Below, in pieces: positions 35,257-47,397 of a DNA stretch of 64,000 bases; the stretch's first letter is position 1, and every line of letters starts with the position of its first letter. The notes beneath the pieces were generated by a model. It worked only from the letters and a program-made list of their open reading frames with translations. It ran no database searches and was not told the DNA's origin. The stretch spans positions 1,984,001-2,048,000 of the forward strand of contig JAHRBS010000009.1 in NCBI GenBank assembly GCA_024305745.1, in the 5' to 3' direction. Source of the stretch: Polyporus tsugae. Taxonomy: Eukaryota > Basidiomycota > Agaricomycetes > Polyporales > Polyporaceae. The position numbers and the translations under genes are program-made.

Positions 35257-36640
35257 ATGGACCCCGAGTTCGCTGCAGCGTTTGCAGTTGATCCATTCTC
35301 CCACCTCCGCAAAGGGCCTCCGGAAGGAATGTCCTACCCCGAATATGCACGGCAAACGCGGATGATGGTCGCGGTGCTTGCTCAACACTACGAGAAGAAA
35401 CTCCCAGAAGGTAGGTCGCTTTCCATGATCCCTAGCACTGCGGCAAGTGGGGATTCGGCTCATCCATGCACGACAGAATCGCAGTACACAGTAGCTCACA
35501 AGACCGTGGGCGGCGCTGATGGCCAGATAACGGTCCGAATCATTACGCCTACCTCTGGCGGGAGCGGTGCGACCTACCCCGTGCTCGTGTGGCTCCATGG
35601 CGGAGGTGGGTTTATGATGCCAAACCAAGCCATTTCTATCATCGTACGACTCACGCCTCGTTAGGATGGCAAGTCGGAGACGTGGACATGGATGACTACC
35701 ACCTCCGAACTATTGCCGTTGAGCTGAACATCGTTATTGTCAATGTGGACTACAGGTACAACGTTCCCCACAAGCCATCCGATTCACATAGGGAGCTGAG
35801 CCTGTTCTGCCTAGGCTTGCTCCGAAGAACCCGTTCCCTATACCATTCGACGACTCGTACGCGGCGGTCAAGTGGGTCGCCGAGCACGCTGCCGACCTGA
35901 AAGTCTCCTTGGACAAGGGCTACCTTGTCGGCGGAGACTCTTCAGGGGGAAACCTGGCCGCTGCGGTCTCCTTACAGGCTCGGGACGACCCGTTCTTCGC
36001 TGGGAAGCCCATCACAGGCCAGTACCTCCGCGAGCCTATCGTAGTTCATCCGTTCGCGGTTCCCGAGAAGTGGGTTTTACAATGGTGGCATGCTTCGCAT
36101 TCCGCGGCCAAGTCTTACTTACCGTCGCGCCGCAGATTCAAATCCGAATGGCGCTCTTTCGAGGAAAACAAGGATGCGGTCACATTGCCGAGCGCAGCCA
36201 TCGTAGGAGCTATGGGTCAGCAGCTCTTTTACCGCTGATCCCGTACTACATCCCTCGACTGACGTTCGAATGTCTATGTGTATAGATGGGTACGGCGCGC
36301 CGTCCACCGATCCGAGGTTCGCCCCGTTAGTCGCCTCTTCCCATGCCCATCTACCGCCTGCGTTTATACAAGTTATGGGTATGGATGCTCTTCGCGATGA
36401 CGGAGTGGTGTACGACAAGGCTCTGCGTGAAGCGGGGGTTCCTACTCGGCTTATCATGTAAGCTCTACGACCCTAGTACACGGCTCTGGCCAGTAACTAA
36501 CACGGACGGTTTGTGGCAGACATCCAGGAGTGCTGCACGGATTTTATTACACTTTCCCAGCTATATCTCCTGCTGTGCAGGTGGATCGTGAGGCGCGAGA
36601 GGGTTTGCGGTGGCTTCTGGGTTTCACAAAGTCGGCGTGA
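35257..36640 (+). CDS. HSL-family alpha/beta-hydrolase (esterase) 3
   Basis: Start MDPEFAAAFAVDPFSHL at 35257, stop TGA at 36638-36640. The oxyanion motif is VWLHGG, then VNVDYRLAPKNPFP. The nucleophile elbow is GGDSSGGNLAAAVSLQ, the acid residue is in MGMDALRDDGVVYDK and the histidine in GVLHGFYYTFPA. Compared with esterases 1 and 2, the intron between AAVKW and VAEHA is absent: the coding frame runs straight through at about 35878. Segment [21 protein letters not shown] confirms close paralogy. The triad is complete, so it is probably active. Substrate unknown, probable cytosolic location. Confidence 0.84.
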
Positions 36641-36962
36641 TGCTCTAGTGGTTATATCACCCCTATGTCTGCAAGATGACGTCTACCACCAAGCAATATA
36701 GTTGTGTAGTCAGTGGACTTCGTCCACGTTTCAAGCCAAAGCGATGATGCGTCACCTGCGACCCTATGCGCCTGCTATTTGTCAGGTTCGAGTTATTCCT
36801 TCACAACAATGTACACAGTCGTTCCCGTATCGTACGTACTACAGATACAGCATTTGTGTTCTAGTTCGTCCAACCCTCCGCACTTGCGTGCAACTTGAAG
36901 ATGCTCCTCAGTCTCCACGAAATCTCCTGCCGGCGATATGCCGTCCGACGACTCGGGACCGT

Positions 36963-37921
36963 TCAAGGGCCGGTGTACTCAACAGTGACCGACGACGAGC
37001 TCGAGGACACGGAGGTCAGCACACGGCCGTTCTGCTCCATGTTGATGATGGTTGCGCCAGACGGGGTCTGAGAGCCGCTCGCCAGCCCGGCGGACACGCC
37101 GGTGAACGTGACCGTCCCCCAGTTGGCGAGGGGGACGAGGGAGTTGCCCTCGGAGAAGTCCTCGACGATCCACTCCGCGTTCTCCTGGCAGAGCGCCGGC
37201 TGGCCGGAGAACGTGTGCGACACCTGCTGGCCGGTGGAGTGGTTGATGAGCGTCGCGGTGCCGCCCGTGAGCGAAGTCGCGACGACGGAGGCGGTGATCG
37301 AGTTGCCGGCGGCGACGGTGAATCCGGTGAAGTCGTGGGCGAAGTCGGGGAACCACTCGAACCAGGCTGGCGTTCCCAACGGGCGAGGTATGGAAGTGCC
37401 ATGATAAGCGCGGATAGGGCGGCAACATCATCTGGAAGAAGAAGCGTACCGTCGAACGAGGTCTGGGAACCGGAGACAGTAAAGTCGACGCCGGTCTGGA
37501 GGATGGCGCTGCCGCAGGTGTCACCATCGATACCGACCCACGCCGAAGCGGAGTGTGTGCCAGAGCCGCCAGAGGGCTCGCGAGCAGCAGGGACGGTGAA
37601 GGTGCCGGTGACGGACTTGAACGTGTTCTAGGCCCGGGGGGGGATGAACCGTCAGCGGTGAGTACAATTGCCATCTGCGTGAGAGTTACGAACCGATCCT
37701 TCGACCAAGACGGCGCCCGACCAGTTGCTGCTGAACTCGGCGTGGGTGGAGTTAGAGCCCGCCTCGGTCGCTGGACGCGCAACCGCCCGGTTCGGGGTGG
37801 TCAAGTGGGTGAGGCCAGAAGTACGACGGGCAACGCGCTGCGCGAGGCGCTCTTTGGACGTGGGGATGGCAAACGCCGCGGTAGCAAGGAGCACCTGGCA
37901 GAGGAGAGTCGCTGCGAACAT
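36963..37921 (-). CDS. Peptidase G1 (eqolisin, scytalidoglutamic-peptidase-like)
   Basis: Three exons from ATG 37921 (MFAATLLCQVLLATAAFA, a signal peptide) to TGA 36963. A propeptide rich in Arg follows (SKERLAQRVARRTSG). The mature domain begins near HAEFSSNWSGAVL and includes TGTFTVPAAREPSGG, SASAWVGIDGDTCGSAILQT and GVDFTVSGSQTSFDAWFEWF. The catalytic Gln is in ILQTGVDF and the catalytic Glu in AEWIVEDFSEGNSLVPLAN. Introns interrupt after LVEGS and after SFDA. G1 peptidases are secreted acid endopeptidases of fungi. Both catalytic residues and the signal peptide are present, so a secreted active enzyme is expected. Confidence 0.9.
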
Positions 37922-38001
37922 GAGGAGGAGCGAGTGGAGATGGGGTGTTTGAGGGCTTGAGTGGATCCCGAGCTGAGGAAGAGGTGATTGCGATTGGAGT
38001 G

Positions 38002-38008
38002 TTTTATA
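38002..38008 (-). promoter_or_regulatory. TATA box of the G1 peptidase gene
   Basis: TATAAAA on the minus strand, about 80 bases before the ATG. It also argues that the longer open frame starting at 38026 is not the real start. Confidence 0.55.
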
Positions 38009-40692
38009 TTCACCGCATGCGTGCATTTTCTCTAGATTTCTTCTCCATGGCTGTTGTCAATGAAATGCTTGGCAGATGTTGAGGTGATTTGCAAGCGGTG
38101 GACTGGGAACCCAATATGCAATCTCGACGAACAACCTTGTGCTCGCAGGGTACGCCGAAGGAGCAAAACATGTGGTTCCGTGGCTTCTGCAATCACTTGA
38201 CGGACGACTGGCATGTGTCGTGCTTCCGAGGATCCTATATACGTTCACATCGACGGGAGTCAATAAAGGACCGCCTTCCCTGAAAAGATTGTGCTCGTGA
38301 GTTGGTCTGACGTGAAGAGTACATTCAGTCCAACGTGATTGCAAATATAGTCTTAAAGCTCACTTCGCAGCCTGTATGCCCATCCACAGAATTTCCGATA
38401 AGCCACTGGACGGAACCCGGGAAATGCGTAGCCCAAGGAGCCCCGGGTGCGTGGGGAAGACTCTGTCAAATCTTCTCAGCCAGGGGGAAGAACGCGAATG
38501 ACTGCTGCCGGAGAGCGGTTCTCCGAATCGCCGACGCTTCGCTGATAGCAAGACAGGCTGGTAGATGTTGACCAGTGGAGAGGCCCTATTGGCGTAGTAG
38601 TAAGCCACCTCTCAGCCAACGGTGGGTGGTGACTGTGTCACCACATGCAGGTCGAACAAGTACCCGGCCCCATCTACAGCGCTCGAATTTCAGCGAACCG
38701 TCTACTGACTGTTGTGCCCAGAGAACGTGAGGAGATGGAGAATCGAGGGAGAGACGGAACCTAAACCTTACACTAATCGCCGAGTCTTCGAGCCATTTGC
38801 AGCACCCGTACCAGGGCCACAAACGAAGGCAATATCGTGAATATACATAGCGCATCCCGTCAATGGCAGTCCATCATCATGCACCGAGGCGTGAACTTCG
38901 AGTCCTGAGATAGCCTTCCCTCCAGTAGACGGACAGATAAACCAAGGCGTTCAAAAAGGAAAAATCCTCGCGGCATTGATGCATACATACGACGAAAAGT
39001 GGCTGGGAAGCTTTTCGTACGTGTTCCCTGGACCACTGCCTGTTCCGAGAGTTCAGAGTTCAGAACTCCCGGAACGTGCGCGGGGATCTAGTCTCCCATA
39101 TGTGTCGGGTATATGAAGCTCAGGGTATTCGACATTCCATGCTCACGAGGAGATGTGATTCGATGGAGATTCGTGGGACACTTACTACAGGAGGTGCTGC
39201 TGCTGCAGACAGACCGGCAGGACCAACTTGCTCTTGACTCTGGTACGATCAACGTTGAAACTGGACTTACAAGTTAGTTCAAGTTCAATGTGATTCGAGT
39301 CGCCTGACATGATCATTCGGTTTCTGAACCCTTGACAGACTTTAACGAGCGATGGAGATCGTAGAATGCGACAATAGTACGAGCGAAGGGGTGCTGCCAG
39401 CAGTGGTTTAAGTAGACGTTGTCATGAGAAGATGCTTATCATCGCACCGCCATCAGAGGCGCTTGAACCAATATGGAAATTACCGACTGATGGCGGCCCC
39501 GTCAATATTCGCAATACTTGGTCTGCGTCACACGCAGTTTTCATGCCTCACGCTCGATACCGTTTTCCTTCACGTCGCACTCGCTGAGGGCTCTGCACTC
39601 TTCGTGATCGGGCTGAAGCAGGAGTCCGAGATGTGCCTTTCGCGCGTTCGGCGTACTTCTTTCCCTTACGGCATGTGTGGCACGCGGTCATCGACAGCTA
39701 CCGGTCTCCTCAAGTTTGGGAGTAAGTACTTGATCGGAGATATTTACTCAACGTCGCTTTGGTGGTGACCCCAAATGACACAAGCTCGCGTGATCCTTGT
39801 CGGATGGTTGCAATGATGTATCGTCATCCACAGCGTATCGGTACGTGCCAGACCGAATCGCACCTATCCCATATTCTACCCTTCTCTCGTCGTACAATGG
39901 AAGCCAGCACTAATAGTCGTGTGAACGCCCATGCTGCATAACCTCATCCTTCGTCGTATACGGACACAATCTCCCGCGAGGTTCCTACGAAGTTCTCGCG
40001 CGGCGAGTCCCATTCCATGGGAACTCCTTTTGATTGGTACGGTTTCGACCGTCTTCGAGCCGTATGCAAACGCAATGTCTCAGCCTAAAGATGTCAGGCC
40101 TTCGTCACAACTTTGGATGAAAGCGTGATGCTTGGGCGACAATTCATGAAGGCGAGCATCTAGCTATAGTTCATTGTCAAAGGACCATTGCCTTCAACGA
40201 GGGTGGTGCGGCCATGTAACAGAGATCGTCGTGTTCCAGAGTCTGAGGGACGTATGCAGGTCCGTCATCCGAGTACGGCGCAGGTATCCGAGGGTCGCTT
40301 CAATAGGTCAGCTAGCATTCACTGTGCACTCCGTCACCGATCATCCACTTCTATCTTTCAGACGTCAAGATGGCAGCGAACATCGTTCATCTCCGGGCCG
40401 CTCTGCTCTTCTACAACCGTGTTCGTCTTTTGCCAGTGGTGCTTTCTCGCGTCCTGACTTATCTATTAGGTGTTCTACGTAAAATCCCGCCCAATGGCGG
40501 CATGACCGCACCGTACTCGACCGTCGCTCCCCCAGATTGAGCACTAGAGTTTCGCAGACGACCAACAGGGGACTGCGGGCATCACACGAAGTCCCCTCAG
40601 AACGGCTTTTCGTCTCGGACGATCTATGTGAACGTACGGAGGCAAAGAGTACGGTCTGCGGATGCGCCATTGCCAGTCACCTCGGCGCGCGG
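38009..40692. other. Intergenic, 2.7 kb, no gene recognised
   Basis: Scattered open frames of 60-115 codons on both strands, none with a domain or a paralogue in the window. The longest, at 39424-39768, has no splice or promoter support. Confidence 0.4.
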
Positions 40693-40698
40693 TATAAA
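40693..40698 (+). promoter_or_regulatory. TATA box of the small SMP-like gene
   Basis: TATAAA lies about 86 bases upstream of the ATG at 40784. Confidence 0.55.
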
Positions 40699-40783
40699 GA
40701 GGGCTTCGTAGAGCCGTTACCCAGCAAGACTCCAACGCTCTTCGCACACCTACTACAATCGTCTCACCACTTCTCATATCACA

Positions 40784-41123
40784 ATGTCTCCTAAGGGATC
40801 TCGCGGTGGTGCGGGTAAGCAGCATCTGTTTTCTTGCTGCTGCTACCTGCTGCAACGACGACCAACTCCGTATTTTCCTTTGCAGCCTCTGGCACCAAGA
40901 TGACCGCCTCCGATGCTGCGCGCATCCAGTCCACCCAGGTCAGCTCCCGCCGTTAGATCTTCCCAAATCGCGTCAGTCTTAAACGCTTGCTCTCACACAG
41001 GCTAAGGCCGGGAACGACACCAGCAAGGGCTCCTTCCCTGCCCGCTCACAAGCCTCGGCCGGGAAGAACACGGCGGGATCGCCGCCCGCCCCCAAGGCGG
41101 CAGGCAAGGGTCCCAAGGCGTAG
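40784..41123 (+). CDS. Small SMP-domain-like protein
   Basis: Three small exons starting MSPKGSRGGA; stop TAG at 41121-41123. The joined product is about 70 residues. The core MTASDAARIQSTQAKAGNDT resembles the seed-maturation-protein (SMP) type repeat found in short fungal proteins, followed by a Ser/Gly/Lys/Pro tail (GSPPAPKAAGKGPKA). A disordered, stress-related role is the usual guess for the family, but there is no direct evidence here. Both introns have GT-AG ends (GTAAGC...TTTGCAG and GTCAGC...CACACAG), and a TATA box stands at a normal distance. Confidence 0.72.
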
Positions 41124-41830
41124 TCACTCGGAATCATTTTCCTAGACTTCTGCGTACGAGTGTCAGCTGTGCGAAGTAGACAAATCCGTGTTGTTCTGTA
41201 CCAATCGAAACGCCGTCATCGTGGTCTAAGGGGCTATTACGAACGATTCCGGGAGGCATCAAGCTCCATCGGTGTGGTTTGACCGAGGGAAGTCGGTCCA
41301 TCTTCCAATAACGGCCGTACTGAGGACCGAGGACCATCTAGACGCATTCGGTATGTAATGATCGACTCCGACGCCGGCGAGTGCTCGACTGCACGCTGGT
41401 TCCGTCCGCCGACATATGGTAAACGATGCCGACACGAGGTTGGGAAGAAGACCTGGGCTGCAACAGACGGGATACTCGATGTCAGTTTCAGATGAGTACG
41501 TCTGTCCGGGCCGCCGCAAGCGACGACTCACCATATACTTCCGAGTGGCGAGCGCCCCGCTCAAATGAACCCGACGGTTAAGTTGGGGCGCTGATCAACG
41601 CTAAAGGTTAAGGAGCGCTATAGCTAGTTTCACATCACCGACGGGGACGGCGTGCACGGGTAATGGGTAAGCCCCCATTACTGGCGTCGCCTCGCGCGCC
41701 ATTAAATCGCTGCCGGTGAAGGGTTCGCGCACTGGCCAAACGTAAAGCACCCTGCAGTCCGACCCTTGCCCGACGGTGCCAAGTCACCGTGCGAGGCTGG
41801 CGTACCGACGCATAGACCATTGTCCTCGAG
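41124..41830. other. Intergenic, no gene recognised
   Basis: 3' flank of the SMP-like gene and upstream region of the hydrophobin. Nothing supported. Confidence 0.4.
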
Positions 41831-41836
41831 TATAAG
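41831..41836 (+). promoter_or_regulatory. TATA-like box of the hydrophobin gene
   Basis: TATAAG lies about 110 bases before the ATG. Confidence 0.45.
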
Positions 41837-41945
41837 AAGCACTGGGGAGTAGGCAGAGAAACCTCAGTTCGCAGTCGCTCTTTTCTTGCTGTCTAACACC
41901 CAAACGCACCGATCCATTCTTTCATCCTCATCGACCAACTCGACC

Positions 41946-42379
41946 ATGTTCGCTCTCTTCGTTGCCGTTGCCGCTGCTTCCCTCTTTGCTCTCCCCGCCC
42001 CCGCTGCCCCTACCGGCAACTGCAACACCGGTTCCGTCCAGTGCTGCAACAGCGTCCAAGACGTGAGTTCATTCTTCGTCTCTTGTTCTTGGGTCACCTG
42101 CTTACAGTCGGGGTCTAGTCCAGCTCTGCGGCCGCCTCCGGTATCCTCGGCCTCCTGGGCATCAACCTGCAGGACGTCACGGGCCTGGTCGGTCTCCAAT
42201 GCTCCCCGCTCTCCGTCATTGGCCTCGGCGGTGGCTCCGCCTGCTCTCAGCAGCCTGTCTGCTGCCAGAACAACAACGTTGTGAGTGTCGCGTCCTCTCG
42301 TTCAGATGTGACCAAGAGGCTTACTACTGGTTCAAAGGGGGGTCTGATCTCCATTGGCTGCATTCCCATCCAGCTCTGA
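41946..42379 (+). CDS. Class I hydrophobin
   Basis: Three exons (41946-42062, 42119-42280, 42338-42379) encode about 106 residues. A signal peptide ([20 protein letters not shown]) is followed by the eight-cysteine pattern in the correct order: C in TGNC, CC in VQCC, C in GLQC, C in SAC, CC in PVCC and C in SIGC, ending IPIQL. Hydrophobins are secreted and self-assemble into amphipathic layers on hyphae and fruiting bodies. Introns sit after SVQD and after NNNV, which are common positions in basidiomycete class I genes. No residue of the signature is missing, so a functional protein is expected. Confidence 0.95.
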
Positions 42380-42892
42380 GCTGCTCCGAACGCGTTTGTT
42401 TTGGGGAGGATACCTTAATTCCTGCTTAATGTAGACCATAATGCGTTCTATTTGGCCGCTTCGTTTGAATTTGTAGTATGAGCTCAGCAAGCGAGTGGCC
42501 GACGTGACCAAATGGTGCGCCGGGTGGTCTCACCTGGGAGATTACGAGACGCCAGCATCAGTGCCCGACCCGTACAGTAGTGTGATTACGTTTGCCGTCT
42601 GCTTACTTGGAAGCGGATTGCCAGAGCGCTGCTTGAACGATACTTAGAGCCAGCGCGCTAAGTGGTTCGCTTTGACGGCCCGCTGTCGGCCCGAAATCGG
42701 CCGAGGAGTGAGGCCTTGAGGAGCCTAGGGACCTGCCAACGTTTGTCGTCACTTCCACTACCTCACGAACCTAACCGCCGTCATCTTTCGGGGCGTTATA
42801 TGGATTTCAGGCCTCACCTCAACGGCCACGTCTTGCTTGGGAACTTAAGAGAGAGACGATACAGGTTCGATGGTGCGCAGGCCGCAACGAGT
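42380..42892. other. Convergent intergenic region
   Basis: Lies between the hydrophobin (+) and GPI8 (-) 3' ends. No gene seen. Confidence 0.4.
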
Positions 42893-44442
42893 CTATTTCC
42901 TTCGCGAGGCGACCCAGAAAGCCAATACAAGCACAACCAGCGTCGACGCCCAGGCCCTTGCCTTTCGCACGAGTGGATCACCGACCTTCGGCGCGTCTCC
43001 AAGGGCAGCCAAGAAAGCCCGACCATCAACGTCTCCGACAGAGAGGAGAGCCTCCGTCCGGCTCTCTTCGTGCGCGTCCGGCTCAGGTGCTGGCAACGCT
43101 TCATCGGACGGGGATCGGGGCCGCGGCGGTGAGTCCAAGGGAGGGAGGACTTCGACTTGGGCTACTCCACCAAAGAAGTCGGTGACGAGCGTGTCGTGGA
43201 GCGGCCGCCTGAAGAGATCCGAACGCACGCCCGGGTGCGAGCGAATCTTGACGGGGTCGTAGGTATTGAACTGGAGAAACATGGTTAGCCAGGGGTATCG
43301 TTGGCCGGGAGTAAGGGTATAATAGCGTACGAGATCCTCCATGGTAGTTTGACTCGTCTTGTTGATGCCCTCCATGAACTCCAGGATGTAGTGCGTGTAG
43401 GTATCGATAACGGCTACTCCGATGTCGTAGTCGTTTTCGTACTAACTTGAGCGTGAGCCAGGGGGGCAAGCTTCGCTGACGATAGTTCAACGTACGGAGT
43501 AGGAGTTCTCATGAATGACCGAGGAGCCAGTTGCAAGAACGTTTGGGGAGTAAAACTTCGAGTACATCGTGTTCGCCTGACAGGTGTCGATCATGAAGAA
43601 GAGTTCGTTGTAGCTGCCAGTTCGTCCTCCCTATCAGTGACATTACATGGTGTATTGGTAGCATTCATACCGTTTCTTCTCCCACATCTGTGCCACCGCG
43701 TCGGCGATATCAAACGCGCTGATCTCCTCGTTGTCTTGGAATTTCAGGAACTCGTTTCCACCGTGTCCCGTCATGAAGATGAAAACATTCGACCGGTCGT
43801 CCGTCAACAACCTCTTGGAACGAGGGACTGAAGGCTCCACACGCCCTGAAGAACGGGGGAAAGCGTCGCAAATAGGCGTCGGGGTCGCGTTAAGCTTGGG
43901 CTGGGTGAGGAGTGTGATACGAACTCACCTGTCAAGACACGAAGGAAGTTCTCAACAGTGACCTCGTTCCCGCGGTAATCCACCTCAATGTTGTCCCCGT
44001 ACAGGTCGAGGTTCCGCCCTGGGTTTGCGTAGACACAGCCGGGGAACTTGTTTCGCGAGTTACACGCCACGTCGTCGGCGAGCATCAAGATGATATTCGA
44101 GTCGGGGATTCCGAGTCGTTTCACAGTACGATACCTGCACAACGCAATCAGCATCGCATAGAGACATCGCGTGTTACACAAGTAGCACGTAAGGACATAG
44201 GATGAAGCACATACATCCCCAAGGCGTTTGCCATGTGCTGCTCAGCACGTCAATGCCATAACTTGCCGAGGATCGCGAATTGGACGAACCCTGTAGTTGA
44301 ACCAATATCTTGATGCGCACACCAAAACCGCCCAATTGTTGGTGTGTGAAGACCCTGGTCTATTGAAGAACTCGGCAACAGGTTCTGCCAGAGCCCCGGC
44401 GATGCAGGCGAATAGTAGTAGGACTAGTCGGAGTTCCAGCAT
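42893..44442 (-). CDS. GPI8: GPI-anchor transamidase catalytic subunit (GPI8/PIG-K), peptidase C13
   Basis: About seven exons from ATG 44442 to TAG 42893. A signal peptide ([16 protein letters not shown]) is followed by [53 protein letters not shown], the catalytic His in [16 protein letters not shown], and the catalytic Cys in [19 protein letters not shown]. It continues [13 protein letters not shown] and ends with a hydrophobic segment ([12 protein letters not shown]) before RRK. GPI8 cleaves the C-terminal signal of precursors in the ER and joins the new end to the GPI lipid. All catalytic residues are present. Its 5' end (signal peptide and first exons) recurs as broken copies at 50.3 and 56.6 kb, so this gene is at the source of the tandem duplication. 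Confidence 0.9.
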
Positions 44443-45493
44443 CCGGGATTAGAGTCTGTATCATAGAATGCAGATATGAGAGTCCAGAAAGAATAAGTTA
44501 CAGAGAGCAGTTAGATGGTAGGTGACTTGGTGCGGAAATCCGAAAGTCCGAGTCCAGAGGAAGGTAGGTGGTGGTCCAGTCGAAGCCTGAAGCCGGCGCT
44601 TGCGATGAACAATGGCTCCCTTCGTTTCGTCCATCTTCTTCCTCCCTGTAGAAGCAGCTCATACCTTTTCACCATCACCGAGAGGTTCCAGGGCTAGCAT
44701 CAGGAGCTTGGGGCATTGTGTGTGGTAGCATCGGTGAGTCCATATGTGTTTTGGAGATCTGTAGGCATGTTGACAGGAACTCGGTGCTAGTAGAAACTTA
44801 ACACCCATAATTCGTCCATGTGTATAACCTAGACCTCGTTCTAATGCAAGTGCGATGTCCTTTGAAGATTATGGGACTACGCGTATTGGTAGAATCTCCG
44901 GCGTGCTGAAACCGCACGCTGCGCCGTTGTCACATCCGTTGCAACCAAGACCGCTTCCTTGTATCGCAAACTCACTTACACACAGATTAACGTTCCTCCG
45001 AACGATGCTATTCAAGATATCCTGAGGGGTGAACGAAGGATAGAACGGCGATATGGTGCACAGTACGTCTGCTTCCCACTCCACGTCACTCTTAGCCACA
45101 CGGTTCGTCTGCTACAGCTCTAGGTCCATCCGTCGCGGCGATGCCATCCTGGCAGGAGGTTTGACGCGAGGTCCGAGAGTTTCTTTCCAAGGATCGCGGC
45201 GGTGTGGGATTTCGTCGACGCAATGGTGAGTAGAACAATCACGTCATCATACATTTCGGCAGCTACAAGTACAAGTATGAATACCAATTCGGCGCCGTCC
45301 CCCTCCAGTCCATCCAGCCGACAGGAAGTACATGCGAGAAGACATCAGTTTTCGTACATGCAACAATGCTAGACCTTCAAGGCTCCTGCACAGGCTTCCT
45401 GGCGATCGTGATCAGCCCTCTGCGGAAAGGAAAGGTATGGTCCACCTACCATGACCGCGGGCAAAGCACTCATAATTCGCGTGTATCACGAAC
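44443..45493. other. Repeated intergenic block between GPI8 5' end and coiled-coil gene (unit 1)
   Basis: Homologous to 50.52-51.55 and 56.82-57.78 kb. Open frames occur on both strands (for example a minus frame around 44.87-45.10 with SPFYPSFTPQDI, also in unit 2), but the frames break differently in each copy and match nothing I know. Probably an old gene remnant or non-coding flank. Confidence 0.4.
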
Positions 45494-46912
45494 TTATTCG
45501 TTCCGCAGTTCGTCCAGGAGGCTCTTCAGGACAACATTGGGTTTGAGCAAGACCACCGCTGAGATCCCCTCTTCGCCAGCCGCTTCTTCGGTCGTCTTCC
45601 TCTCCTCTCGTACGAGCCCAAGCTGGGTGGTGCAGAGCACAGGATGAGGCTCGATATGATGACGCGCTTCCTTCGGATCGGCCCATTCGTCGACCATACG
45701 AGAGGGATCGAATGGCTCCCCTTGGTTGGCGGTGACGACCAAGAGGTCTCGGGAGATGATTCTTTCGCCGGCGATGCGTTGGAATTCAAGGGACAGATGG
45801 GCAACTTCACGTAGTGCATCAGCATAGCTACGCTCCATCTCAGTGCGAAGGTCGTGTGGCGCCACTGCGATTCCACTGGCTAGGAGGATATCCGTGATAT
45901 GGTCCAGCAGCACGTTACTGGCTATTTGCTGACGTTCTCCGTCGTCGGAGAGGAGCATTTTGAGGTACGTTCGACTCAGCGCCCTCCATCTACCAGCGAC
46001 TGATTGTTGTTCTGCGGATTCGTCAATAGGAGTTCTGACCGAACGGCCGCAAGGTACGTACCCGCTCGTCTGATAAAGCAATAAACGTCCTGAAGGAGTC
46101 GTTGGGGGCCAGTGACGTGGAAGTCCCACGTACCACACAGCCATCTGGTGTAGGAAACCATAGCGGCCTGTCACCACGAGGGAATCATCGGAGTGGTCGA
46201 CGGAGCTGAGTGCGTGCAGGAGGTGGTCGCCAAGCAAATCCTTCAGGCGTGCGCCAGCTTCCTGCGACACCTGCATGTTCTTCTGCTCACCATATCGCGA
46301 CCGGAACGCGTCAGCGATGCTCGCCGCGACCTGGAAAATCCTGGAGTTGATCCCCTCGACGAGATGAAGAACCTCGGTATCGGCTACGTCGTCCAGCCTT
46401 GTCAGATACGCTTGGGCATCGCGCAGCTCGGCGGACCGCGTATCGAGGAGAGCGGTTGTCTTCCGTAGTTCGGCTTGGGATCGATGCAACTCCAGTGAAA
46501 GCTGCGTGGCGCTGGCCTCGAAGTGTTTGGCTCGATGTTCCGCCTCGGAGACCTGTCTCTTCGCCTGCTTCGCCCGTTGATCGGACGCAACCCGGTCTGC
46601 CTCGCGACTCTGGTCGGCCTCCGCTAAAGCGGCCCCGTAAGAGCGTGCACGTTGCACTGCATCCTGCGCACTCTTCCTCAATTTCTCTACGTCTCGCTCC
46701 CTGGCCTGGAGGGTCGCTCGAAGCGATTCGGCATCCGCTGGGTCGGGTTCGGTCTGAACAGCGATGGCTTGTTTCCGTGGGCCTGTACTAGATGGCTCGA
46801 TGGCGTTGGTCCGGCTTGCCGGAGTTCGCCCGCGAGTCTGGATCCAAGCCTTCAGCTTCATGCCGGATGGCAACATGTCGTAGAGGTAGGGGAGTACGTA
46901 GTCCAGGAACAT
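45494..46912 (-). pseudogene. Coiled-coil gene of unit 1, frameshifted by an 11 bp deletion
   Basis: ATG at 46912 (MFLDYVLPYLYDMLPSGMK), stop at 45494. The protein follows the family until HSDDSLVV, then loses frame. Compared with the copies at 1.3 and 52 kb, 11 bases are missing at about 46170 (in the segment coding VVQTVLQAAM). The normal 50-base intron follows. If it is spliced, the frame stays wrong and a stop comes quickly (TISRW, then stop). If the intron is retained, the two changes cancel and a continuous 472-residue frame runs to the normal end (EQQSVAGRWRAL ... LLKPNVVLKSLLDELRNE). It is either a pseudogene or a gene rescued by intron retention. The partner Hsp70-like gene also has lesions. 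Confidence 0.7.
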
Positions 46913-47397
46913 CTGCAAGGGGTCCGCAGGGTGGCTGAGCAACCTTCCTCGAGATCCTCCCCGCTCCCACTCCACCGAGTCTCTGGTGATATCGGTGTGC
47001 GCGTCGCCGCTTCAACTCTGCTCCGGAGGTAGTATACGGAGTCAATGCGGCACTTCGGACTGCCTGTCTGACCAATTTGACAGCAAGCCACTCCACACTC
47101 GAAGTTAGCTGTGGACGGGACGACCCGTTTCATAGCATGTTTTACGATTCGTTTCCAGACGCTTTGACCACGATGCGAGTTGGGGAGCTTCGGATGGAGT
47201 TCGATGCCATCGATTCGGTCTGCATTGTTTCTTATGGAACTAACAAGTCTACCAAGAAGCAATTATAAAGGTCCCGACGTGACACCGTGTCCCGTTACCG
47301 CAGCACGGCCGCACAGCGAATTGTACCGAACCTAACTGTGGGCCTCCATAAGTTCATCCGACGCGCCGCGTCTTCCTGCTCCTGAAGCCTCACGGTC
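46913..47397. promoter_or_regulatory. Divergent promoter region of pair 1
   Basis: 485 bases between the two ATGs. It contains a block (CGCTTCAACTCTGC, then CTTCGGACTGCCTGTCTGACCA) recognisable in the other pairs and, at 47346-47365, the core block CCATAAGTTCATCCGACGCG before the Hsp70-like gene. Confidence 0.5.
47346..47365 (+). promoter_or_regulatory. Conserved core promoter block, Hsp70-like copy of unit 1
   Basis: CCATAAGTTCATCCGACGCG, ending about 32 bases before the ATG. Same block as at 921-940, 53411-53436 and 60346-60370. Confidence 0.5.

Noticed and set aside
37922..38026. Longer N-terminus for the G1 peptidase starting MHACGEY
   Set aside because: A TATA box lies inside this stretch and the ATG at 37921 gives an ideal signal peptide.
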